DNA of 64,000 bases from Bryum argenteum (taxonomy: Eukaryota; Streptophyta; Bryopsida; Bryales; Bryaceae). A model generated the notes under the pieces. The model was not told where the DNA came from, did not search any database, and saw only the letters and a program-made list of their open reading frames with translations. The DNA lies in the NCBI GenBank assembly GCA_037043015.1, contig CM073322.1, forward strand, positions 17,557,601 through 17,621,600. The letters are read 5' to 3'. The stretch's first letter is position 1. Every line of letters begins with the position of its first letter. Made by a program: the position numbers and the translations under genes. This document shows, piece after piece, positions 1-9,328 of the stretch.

Positions 1-535
1 TGATCTTGCAAGAGTTTTGATTGTCGTGAGATACTCAACTTTGATTCACTATTCTACAAACACATTCATAATTTATGTCCTCCTTGAATATCACCTTCAT
101 GTGAACATTTTATATTAGCATCACGTTACTCCAATATGACATTTAGCAACTTTTACTAATTAATCCTTTTCCGCGAGCACGGCCTCTGACATGCTCTGAA
201 ATGTCCAACGGCTAAACATTTCTTGGCTTTGTCGAAACCCCGTCATGGTCTTCCCGGCAATAACGGGTTTAACGATGGCTCAAACACTTTCAGAAGACCT
301 AAAACAAGAAACATGTGGTTAAGGTGTTCGTTCGTTTTACTTCAAATTCAAAGGGTAAGGGCATGATATGGGTATCAACTAAGACGCATCTCAATATGCA
401 TGACCTATGTGTAATCCATTATATATGTGCCAGAAATTCCTTCTTTAGCCCCATGTATACAACTATAGCCATATCACCTATAATACCATATGCTTAGAAT
501 AAATTTTCAATATTATTTTTACCAAAAAGGTAATT

Positions 536-803
536 TTAACCCCTAAAGGTCCAAGAAAGCGGAAATCGCTTTTTGGAATCTCCGGAGGGAGAAAATTCAG
601 CCAACTTTGATCATTATAATCTCAAAATTGGAGAAAAATTAACGGTTCAAATTCGACATTCGAGAAAAGGGTCAAGTTAACTTCAAGATCCTACGGTTGG
701 ATCTTCTAATCGATGCTTAGATTGAGTTTATTTGCACCTGAAGTAGAAGAAGGTTCTTGTTGGTAATTTAAACAATTTTGTATCAAGGACCTTTAGGAGT
801 TAA
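536..803. mobile_element. TTAA-flanked inverted-repeat element, class P1 (copy a)
   Basis: The left end reads TTAACCCCTAAAGGTCC and the right end is its inverted copy (GGACCTTTAGGAGTTAA, one mismatch). TTAA flanks both sides. The interior carries two blocks that recur in other P1 copies: a 'TCCTACGGTTGGATCTTCTAAT' type block near 690-710 and a 'TTTGATCATTATAATCTCA' type block near 607-625. There is no coding capacity, so this is a MITE-like non-autonomous element. Assignment to piggyBac rests only on the TTAA flank and the CCC start. Confidence 0.75.
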
Positions 804-2280
804 ACAATTACACTATTTTTGGAGGGGTCCCCATATCATGCCTTTACCCAAAACTCCAATTCAAACCATATAAAAGTATCATCCTATATAACTAGTGGGA
901 GAATTTTTGTTTTCTTCATCCATAAGAGGCAGATTTTTTTATAAACAGTACGAGGGCATAGGGTTTCAGGAAAAAAACATTCTACCCTAAATCGAGGCTT
1001 TACTTTTCAGCCACCAAATTGTGTGGGGGAGGATCACATTTAGGGACGAACAAACAAAACAAAAAATATGGGGTGATGCATTTGGATTAGAGCAATAGCT
1101 AGCTAACCCCATCCCAACTATTTGGATTGCGCTTTCAAAGTGAGGAGCCATTTGAAGGTACATCATCCTTTCCACGTATGATATGTGGGGTCGAAATCCA
1201 GACAATGTCAAATTAATCCATTTTTGAACAAATCTAGTCTCGCTCATGCCCCTCCTCGGACTGGTCAAGCAGCCCCATAATTTTGTCCTTGTCACCACAT
1301 CCCACATTTGCCAACATGATGACGAGCGAGCTCTCGCATGCCCCCCGACCAAATACTAGTCTTTCTTTCTTACTCACCCTCGGAAAGAATCAAAATCATC
1401 GGCTCGGCTCGCCATTTGTTCTCATCTGCTTACACCAAGTATCATCGGCACGTGAACAATGAGTATTCGTACGTCGGAAGTATGGATGGTGGTTGGTGAT
1501 GCCTTGTGTTGCCATGTACTTCATAACTCCATGTACATTATCATGCAAATGTATACGTTACTTGATCTTCAATCATGAGCAAGCTCTTGGATATTGTACA
1601 AAGATGACGAAATATTATATTTGATAAATTAGAAATTTTTTGAATCCCAAATTTGACAATGTAATGTCCGGCCTAAGCCTCTAAAGTCCTCAAGCCGCCC
1701 ACCTATGATCGTATTTTTGTATGCACAATGTTACATGCATAAGTATCTTTGTGTATGTGTTTCATCATACCCATATGGTAAGGTGTCCTATAATGGCGCA
1801 ATTTTCAGCACAGAAAATCTACAGGAATGTTGCCAATGCAAGCAATTTTTGTGCATGGGGAAAATTAGTAGAAAACTAGAGCAAGTGGAATCATCATTTT
1901 TCGACTCTTCTACAGTAAGTAATGAATTTTTAAAGATGGAAATATAGGTGTTCTTAAAATGGTGCCCTAAAGTGACGCCCTATAATCTTTGCAGTGTGTA
2001 CATGGTACTGTTGAATGGAGAAGCTATTATGTACGTGACAATGAAGATTGCTAGGGCTCCATTTTCGGCATTGCGCCATTTTTGGCTGCTCTACCATGAT
2101 AGTGAACGCTTTATGCTCATTTAGATTGATCTTTGAACTTTTAATTTCAAATGCTAGCATGCTGTCATAAACAACAACTTGATGTAATGACCACAATATG
2201 TTAGAATAGAATGGAAAGATTAGTCATGGTGACGAGTGCATATTATTATTAGAAAATGGAAAGTAATCACCACAATTTGT
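804..2280. other. Intergenic, no gene recognised
   Basis: AT-rich sequence. The longest open frame (complement of 987-1352) starts at a non-ATG codon and resembles no family I know. I see no splice-linked coding exons, RNA gene or element ends here. Confidence 0.5.
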
Positions 2281-2443
2281 TACTCCCTCCGTCCCATTTA
2301 TATTGTCCAATAGGTTCTCTCAAATCTACATTGGGAGGTAGATTTGAAAGAACCTACTGGACAATATAAATGGGACAGAGGGAGTAACAAAGAAGGAAAA
2401 GGTTAGTCATGGTGACGAGCGCTTATTATTATTAGAAAACAAA
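2213..2443. repeat. Direct repeat of about 50 bp bracketing the Stowaway-like MITE
   Basis: The block GGTTAGTCATGGTGACGAG followed by a (TTATTATTATTAGAAAA) tail occurs at about 2216-2260 and again at about 2399-2441, in the same orientation, with the hairpin element between the copies. This is longer than a Stowaway target duplication, so the flank was duplicated separately. Confidence 0.75.
2281..2386. mobile_element. Stowaway-like MITE, near-perfect hairpin
   Basis: The 106-bp unit begins TACTCCCTCCGTCCCA and ends with the inverted copy TGGGACAGAGGGAGTA. The two arms pair almost over their whole length, leaving a very short loop. TA at both ends fits the TA target duplication of Tc1/mariner-type Stowaway elements, whose plant consensus starts CTCCCTCCGT. 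It has no coding capacity. Confidence 0.88.
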
Positions 2444-3188
2444 CCATTCTTTATTGTCTGTAGAAGCACCTCTGCAATTTGAATGGTTGAAATCGACGGC
2501 CTCCAGACCTTCGGCCATATTGTGAAGTGGCCCTTAGTTACTTATTCTATCCATATTGTTCACCCTAAGAAAGATTAGTAGTCCTACACTATTGGTGATA
2601 TGTTGTGCGGGCATTTATCATGAGAGGTATATCAAATGAACTAATTCTATAGAAATTATAGAAATTCTATTTATGCCAACCGCACCAAGGTTTGACATTC
2701 TTCGATTATTTTATTTTGACATTTAAATAAGATAATGACCTTAAAATATATTGAATGATTGGTTGTAGTGTTTTTGCCCAATAATCCTCGAGATTTCTTG
2801 TTAGGCCGACCTCATTGAGGTACGCCAAACAACAATTCCGGGGGCTGTCAAGAAAAGCAGTTTTTTTGCCAACAAGGTAAAAAGTGCTTGCCATGTCATT
2901 TTTGGCTCCCTTTCTCCCTTGGACTAAAATTTGCTTCAGTGAAGCCTTTCTTTATCAGCTTCTCAATTCCTAGGCCTCCCATCAGTTGAAATCCTTCCAC
3001 TCTTGAGTCTTGACTTCTAAACCCTAGTGTAAAGAGGGTCCAAGAACTAATCAACGATCAAGAAAATTCAAGATGCATGATAAATGTGTCCATCCATGTA
3101 CACATATCAATTATTATTGCTTTGAGTCACCTCTCCTGTAGAAGTGTACAAACAAATAATTTTGTTCCGAAATTGTCCAAGGTCATGG
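2444..3188. other. Intergenic, no gene recognised
   Basis: I see no coding exon, RNA gene or element terminus in this stretch. Confidence 0.45.
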
Positions 3189-3195
3189 TTAACTC

Positions 3196-4175
3196 TTAAC
3201 CCCTAAACGTCCCCAATGTCGTTTTTCTACATTTTGGATGGAGGGCAGAAACTTTGAAGAGCCATAACGCCTTCATCCAAACTCCGTTTTGAATGAAATC
3301 ACTTGTGTTGGGTTCCAAATCAAGTCTAGTTTGTGTTGTAAAATTTGCAAGCCCATACAATAAAGTATGAATTAATGGAATGCACTTTAGTGAAGACAGC
3401 TCTTGTTTTTGGGTTTCCAAGCATGGGGCATGTATTACCATTGCAAGCCAATTATGTGAAATTAAAAATAGTTTTTCATGATTTTTTTGTCATGGTCATG
3501 ATCTTAAGGTGATTCTTAACAACTTTGTAGTGAGAGATTTCTTGATCCAAATGATTTTTTTATTGGATTTGCACTGATGTTTTGTCAACAGAAAAAGTAA
3601 GAAAATGGATGATATTTGAGGAGCTATATCTCCCTCATCCACCGTTGGATTTCAACTTAATTTTTTGGGATGGCCTCCAATTAGAGTCTAGTCTAAGTGG
3701 TAGAAACCTTAACAAGATCGAAGATATTTCGAAGATAAGGCATGAAATTGAATGCAAAGGGTCTAGTTTTGGACTGTTATTCCATTGTAAAATGTTTGGT
3801 AGTTTTTACCATTGCATGGCTTTTATTTGAGCCAAGAAATTTTTTTGATGAATTTTTGTTGGGTAAAGGACTTATTAAGATGAAGGTGAACATCTTTCTA
3901 GTTGGTGATTTTTTCATTGCAATAGGTATATTGGTAGCATTTTCACCTCAAAGTGAAAATGATGAAATTTTGCAGTTTGTTTTTAGTATTAATATGTTAT
4001 GATATCCCGATCTATAAGGCCTCATGACTCAAATTTTGGTCCACATGATCTTCGATAAGTCTATTACAAGTTTGTACGGTTGAGATCTTATTAGCTTCTC
4101 TTCATTTTCATCTATGACGATTTTTATGGAAATGTGCTTTTCTGCTAAAAATAGGCTGGGACGTTTAGGGGTTAA
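3196..4175. mobile_element. TTAA-flanked element, class P2 (copy a, full length, about 980 bp)
   Basis: The left end is TTAACCCCTAAACGTCCCC and the right end GGGACGTTTAGGGGTTAA. It has no long open frame: the 82- and 86-codon frames at 3582-4002 overlap one another and are also present in the copy near 50.5-51.0 kb because the DNA is nearly the same, not because a protein is conserved. The seven bases just upstream (3189-3195, TTAACTC) look like the stub of another element's end. Very high similarity to 50.2-51.1 kb points to recent movement. Confidence 0.78.
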
Positions 4176-4244
4176 ACACCCAAGCATGCCCCTGGGGCTT
4201 GCTTTTTAGTGTATTTTCAGAGTGGTTGGGCGTTTAAGGGTTAA
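4172..4244. mobile_element. Short Q-class remnant between P2a and P3a
   Basis: It runs from TTAAACACCCAAGCA to GGTTGGGCGTTTAAGGGTTAA and contains the Q-class palindrome (CCCCTGGGGCTTG). It shares one TTAA with P2a on the left and one with P3a on the right. With the TTAACTC stub at 3189-3195 its left terminal repeat would be complete, so P2a probably inserted into the TTAA inside that repeat. Confidence 0.6.
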
Positions 4245-5175
4245 CCCCTAAACTACCACGGTGTTTTGTGAGCTCCAAACTCCAAAATTGCAATTCCATA
4301 CCACCTTGTAAACTTTGGAGTGTGAGAATAGTTTTTACACTTTATTGAAACTTTCAACCGTATGATCTTAAAGAGAACTATTATTAAGGGTAGTGGCTGA
4401 AATTTCAAATGTCGGATCATAGCCATTTGTGAGATCATAACATTAAAAGTCGATGCAATCTTTTTTTCAGCAAACTTAGTCGACTTTGTGCAAAGGAAAA
4501 CGTGATGCTTATTACCTTAAACATCTAGGTCATATTTTTTTCTATGTATATAACTTAGTTGGGCATGCCCATGCAAAATTTTAGACACTCATTTTGCTTT
4601 TTGAACCTTCATGCAATTTATTTTCTAGAGGAAGGTAGAAATCAAGGATTTGGTAAAACATGCACCACGTTTATTGTATATAGTTTAGGGGAAAAATGAG
4701 TGGTGAGTATATACCTTCTTGAGTTTTTGATTTTCATAAAAAAGAAAATTCAAAAAATTCCAAAATCTTGAATTTTGGCAAATTTTGAAAGAAAAAATTG
4801 TAATATCAATGAAAACTTTGAATCTAGCTCTTGTAATTTTTGATGGGTGCCTTTGTAGGATTGGTAAAAGTTTCAACTTGGGTCACTTGGAAACCTAAGT
4901 ACAAAATCAATCAAGAAAAGATTTCGAAAATAAAATAAAATAAAAAAAGGTAAAAATAAAAAGTTTTTTCTGCCCGCCCCAAGGCTGAAAAGTAAAATTT
5001 GCGTTTAAGAACTCCATAGGTGGAGTTTGACTTTGAAAATTTTCCCACATACACCTTGTAGTATAGGGAACATCCAGTAAAAATCTTAGGCAAAAATATT
5101 ACTTTTAACATCTTAACTTAGGCTGCCCGAAATCGCAAATCTCCTAATCGGAGGCCTTGGTAGTTTAGGGGTTAA
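4241..5175. mobile_element. TTAA-flanked element, class P3 (copy a, about 935 bp)
   Basis: The left end is TTAACCCCTAAACTACCACGG, with its inverted match GGCCTTGGTAGTTTAGGGGTTAA at the right. The interior is AT-rich and non-coding. A second, interrupted copy is recognisable at 34.96-36.13 kb from the blocks 'CTCTTGTAATTTTTGA' and 'AGTATAGGGAACA'. Confidence 0.7.
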
Positions 5176-5554
5176 GATATTAAATAATCTCAAGGAACAA
5201 GTACGAGGCTAAGTTTTGTAGAGCATATCCAATAAAATTGGGGCCGAGGGCATGAGCATAAGGTACTGAAATTTCCCGGTATACCTTTACGGTGGATCTT
5301 AACTTGGCCACAAGCGGGAGTGCAACGATGCATTGTTGCACCAAGATACTACTACTTATTATTGTACGAGAGAACAGACCGAATGCAGAAGATTTTGCAC
5401 CGTTTTCAAGAGTTGAATGCACTTGCAGTAGATTTGTGCATGATTTAAGACTCCCTTCAACAAATTGAACCACATCCTTAAATAAGAATTCAGAACTAAG
5501 AAAGAAAGTGTCAATTTTGTGGCACAATGTGCCCCACAAACCGATTTTGTCATG
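5176..5554. other. Intergenic, no gene recognised
   Basis: About 380 bp between two TTAA-flanked elements. The open frames on the reverse strand are not supported by any recognisable family. Confidence 0.4.
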
Positions 5555-5816
5555 TTAACCCCTAAAGATCCTTGATTCAAAATTGCTCAAATTACAAAAA
5601 ATGACCTTTGCTTACTTCACGCCAAATTTTTCTGTAATCTAAGTATCAATTAGAAAATCCAACAGTAGGATCTAGAAGTAAACTTGCCATTTTACTTGTA
5701 TGTGTCATAAGAACCAGAACCGTAGAATCTACTTCATTTGTGAGATTATAATGGTCAAAGTTGGCTGATTACTCCCTGAAAAGCCATTTCGACTTTCTTG
5801 GATCTTTAGGGGTTAA
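5555..5816. mobile_element. TTAA-flanked element, class P1 (copy b)
   Basis: Ends TTAACCCCTAAAGATCC and GGATCTTTAGGGGTTAA form matching inverted repeats, and both flanks are intact TTAA. The interior is P1-like: a 'CCAACAGTAGGATCTAGAAG' block and a 'GAGATTATAATGGTCAAAG' block. Confidence 0.75.
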
Positions 5817-6338
5817 CCAGCATAGGAACGTCCCAACTTTGCCGCCGGCTGGTGCATTCCACGAAAGGGGAGTTTCATTCCGAGTGTGGCTAAACTAGAG
5901 CGAGAGAATGACATGGAGTTCCGTAGAGAGTGATTGCTTGCTTGCTCGCGGTTGTTGTATGGTACGTAAGCTTAGCTAGAGTGGGTAAGACATTCCACAT
6001 CCTCCGATCTGCTGATGAATGTTATAGACTTATGGGGAAGAGTGCCTTGCATTGTCTGCCAGTATGCAGCGACCATGAGCTGGGTTAGCATGGAGAATCA
6101 AATCTTCTGCCCCCCCCCCCCCTCAACCCTGACCATATCAAACCTCACTTTCCAGTACAATACTAGCCCAAAATCCTGCCCTTTCTATACCTTCTAGAAA
6201 TCTATGAAAGGTGAAATGGCTTTTTGCTATTTCGAGAAAACTCAAAAATTGGAATTTGACTCTGCAATTCTTTCCCCTTACACCTTGTAGTATCGGGACA
6301 CTGAGAAATAATCATAGTTAAACTTATTATATATTAGT
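5817..6338. other. Intergenic with a poly-C tract
   Basis: No gene is recognised. A run of about 14 C lies at about 6108-6121. The stretch at about 6240-6300 resembles P3 interior sequence ('ACACCTTGTAGTATCGGGA'), suggesting an eroded P3 remnant. Confidence 0.4.
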
Positions 6339-6606
6339 TTAACCCCTAAAGGTCCTTGATACAAAATTGTTTAAATTATCAAAAAGAACCTTCTTCTACT
6401 TCAGGTGCAAAGAAACTCAATCTAAGCACTGATTAGAAGATCCAATCGTAGGATCTTGAAGTTAACTTGACCCTTTTCTTGAATGTCAAATTTGAACCGT
6501 TAAATTTTCTCCAATTTTGAGATTATAATGGTCAAAGTTGGTTGAATTTTCTCCCTGCTGAAATTCCAAAAAGCGATTTCCGCTTTCTTGGACCTTTAGG
6601 GGTCAA
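6339..6606. mobile_element. TTAA-flanked element, class P1 (copy c)
   Basis: The left end is TTAACCCCTAAAGGTCCTTG and the right end GGACCTTTAGGGGTCAA, where the final TTAA is mutated to TCAA. It lies in the opposite orientation to copy a and closely matches copy e at 57.9 kb. Confidence 0.75.
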
Positions 6607-8129
6607 TATCTTAGTCTGCATGAAATTGGCAAAAGACGATTTTGGTCTTCAAGGATAGTTAGGGGTTATTATGGCATGAGAGTAGCGAAAGCTACTTAGC
6701 AAACCTAGTGAAATCTTTGTTGTTCTAAGGTAGCGGAACCCACTCCCGTGAGAGTGCCCATTCCCGCATAATACAGCGGCACTTCAATCCGGGTACTTCC
6801 TACAAGCACGGTTCCTGGTACCTCCCAAATCGGAAAAGGGAGATCAGGAAAAGGGAGCTAGGTGCAAAGCGGGTGGGCATCAGCCGTGCACGACGGCGGC
6901 AGTGGCGTCCTTAGTATACTAAAACTTAGATGCAAATTAGTGACTCACTGTTTGTGCTACAGTTTGGCATAGGAATAGGGGCTTTTGGGAATGGATTTTG
7001 GTGCATGTCCAGCACAGTTTTCTGGAGTCCACGTGCTTGAGTTGAGGTGTAGGTTAGCGTGCATTGTGTGTCCTCATGTGACAAGAGTGGCGCCCCTCTG
7101 ACTCAGTCAAGAGTGCCTGCATACTTTTCAGTTTGAGTGACTAGATTGTACACCATCTTTCAATTTTCATGGATTTTTTCTCACAATACTATCTGTTTGA
7201 TATTTGCCTTCATGACTGTCCGGTTGAAGATTCGATTGTTGTTACACAACTGTGCAATCTATCTTATACCCACGGGAGTGGGTGCTCGTACCTTATTGTT
7301 GAAGCAATTCTACAGAAATTGCTCTAAATTTTGGTGAGAAACCCTTTTAAAGTATCATGGCAAAGTATTTGGCGATGTTTGTTTTAAGATAAAACAAAGA
7401 GTAGTTAATATGCTTGCAAATACTCTCACCTTTTATTTAAAGCATGTTGGTACGCATAAAAAAATATACTATATAATTTTTTAAAAAAAGTGTCTTGATT
7501 TATAGCCGTTTAGGCCCTTCATGGTGATACAATGACAAAGCCACAAGTCATAGTAATTGAAGCATGGGCCACGGTGTTAGGGGTTATGGTGGTCAAGGCA
7601 TAGTAATGGGAAGCACGGTGGTTGGGGCGGCATGGTTGTTAGTGTGGCCCTACACAAACAATGTTCGATGGTCCTAAGGTTACATGTATGGTCAAAGGTT
7701 GAAGGTACACTATTATAAATTGTGTCATGTTTGAAAGGGTAGGAATGACATTATAAAGCTCGGCCGTGTCCAAGGAGACACAGAAACGTATATTTAGTAT
7801 GTTCTAGTTTCAAACTTTATAACCAATTCATGATTGTTTGATTGAAAAGCTATTTAAAAGAAGGAGAAGTTCTTGACATTCAAACATCTTGTACATGCAT
7901 AATTTGATTGGTGCAGATTTTACTCCTCACTATACTAAAAGGACCAAACAAGATCAAACAATTTCCTCATTTTGTCTTTACCAAGAAAATTTCTTCACAG
8001 TACTAATGAAAGTGTCTCATTCTTGTACACTACAAATACACCCCAAAGTGACAATTCACACCCAAGGTGAGTGAAAGCTGCCAACATGGGTGTATCAGTT
8101 GTTGTGGTGGCCCGTGTACAGAGACCACC
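6607..8129. other. Intergenic, no gene recognised
   Basis: AT-rich sequence with no splice-linked coding exons, no tRNA and no clear element ends. Short open frames such as 7889-8074 have no recognisable similarity. Confidence 0.4.
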
Positions 8130-8505
8130 TTTTTACTGCACAACAATTGTTAATTAGTGGTATATGAAGATTAGAGTTCTCTACTTTTTTACTGCACAAC
8201 AATTGTTAATTAGTGGTATATGAAGATTAGAGTTCTCTACTGAAAGTTACTCATAACATTATTCTCAATTTTTACAAGATTAATGTTCAACTTGGGCTAC
8301 CATCCCAATCAATGCCCTTTGATTCTCTTGAAGTCACCAACTGCACAAATGAATTCTTCCTTTTCAAGAAAACTTCCTTGCTCTCACATTTAGTATTATG
8401 TTTTGAATATGAGTGCCTGGTTGTAACACTAAGGTAACGTGTGACATATAGAGTTTACGTTCGCAAATAACATATCTAACACAAATCAACAACTCTAGTG
8501 TAGTG
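8130..8505. mobile_element. Possible inverted-repeat element with a 55-bp internal tandem duplication
   Basis: A unit of about 55 bp beginning TTTTACTGCACAACAATTG and ending AGAGTTCTCTAC is present twice in tandem (about 8130-8184 and 8185-8240). Its start resembles the end of the 55.9-kb element (CACAAGAGTTGTTAATTAGTG). An inverted relative of that end occurs at about 8480-8505 (ATCAACAACTCTAGTGTAGTG), so the whole may be one diverged element. The tandem duplication is certain; the element boundaries are not. Confidence 0.5.
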
Positions 8506-9059
8506 TCAATTGAGAAAATTGACATAAAAGAGTAAAAGCATGTGTGAAGTTACAATAAGTATGAATGTGTTCTTGATGGCAATACCAAAACTGGAAGAAT
8601 GCTCTGAGATCTCATAAGCTAGAATGGTATAAACATTGCCGAAAGCAAAAAGACACATGTGTGGAGATGCATGGCTAGGAAGGGGGGCTTTTGCAAGTTT
8701 CAAGGGGCCGTGTTATCACTAAATTGGTATTAAGGCACCAAACAAAAGGGGATAAAGGCTCCAAAATTGTTGAGCTCCAAACTGGTGTGCTCTTGGTTGA
8801 TTGCATGACCTTCTTCGTTGACCTTGTCCGGCACACATACACACACAGAGCCTTGTCTACTTTTTGCAACAACCTGAGCCAAGTGCGGATGGATCCATCC
8901 CTAGCCCCTGCTACCTTTTTTATTTTGCCTCATCTGGATTCATCGACCAATACTTTTTCTCCATGCATGCACACCCGAAAATAAGGAATAACAGATCTGA
9001 GGAAAGATTTCCTCATTTCCGCCATGGTACGTTCATCACATGTATGGTCACACCACTCT
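8506..9059. other. Intergenic, no gene recognised
   Basis: Overlapping open frames on both strands in 8675-9139 shadow each other and match no family I know. Nothing else stands out. Confidence 0.35.
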
Positions 9060-9328
9060 TTAACCCCTAAAGGCCCATGATGTTTTGGGAGCTTGAAATC
9101 CCAACACTGACCACTATGTACTAATGCGGGTACGTCCAATATTTTTGGAAATTTTTGATAACTTCAACCGTAGGATCTTGAAGTAGACTACCATAGGTAG
9201 TAGTGTGAAAATTTTCAACCGTTGGATCATCACTGGATGTGAGATCATAACATTTGAAGTTGACTGTAAATTTTTTTTGGCCTTGACCGTAAAAGCCGAA
9301 TCGGCGGCCGTGGGCCTTTAGGGGTTAA
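9060..9328. mobile_element. TTAA-flanked element, class P1 variant (copy d)
   Basis: Ends TTAACCCCTAAAGGCCC and GGGCCTTTAGGGGTTAA are perfect inverted repeats with intact TTAA flanks. The interior differs from other P1 copies except for the 'CAACCGTAGGATCTTGAAGT' block and a 'GAGATCATAACATT' block, so it is a sub-family with shared subterminal motifs. Confidence 0.72.

Noticed and set aside
987..1352. 121-codon frame on the reverse strand
   Set aside because: It begins at a non-ATG codon, has no recognisable domain, and no flanking exon or promoter was found.
3582..4002. Overlapping 82- and 86-codon frames, repeated at 50541-50961, as conserved small proteins
   Set aside because: They lie inside two nearly identical P2 elements. 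The repetition reflects DNA identity, the two frames overlap each other, and older P2 copies do not keep them.
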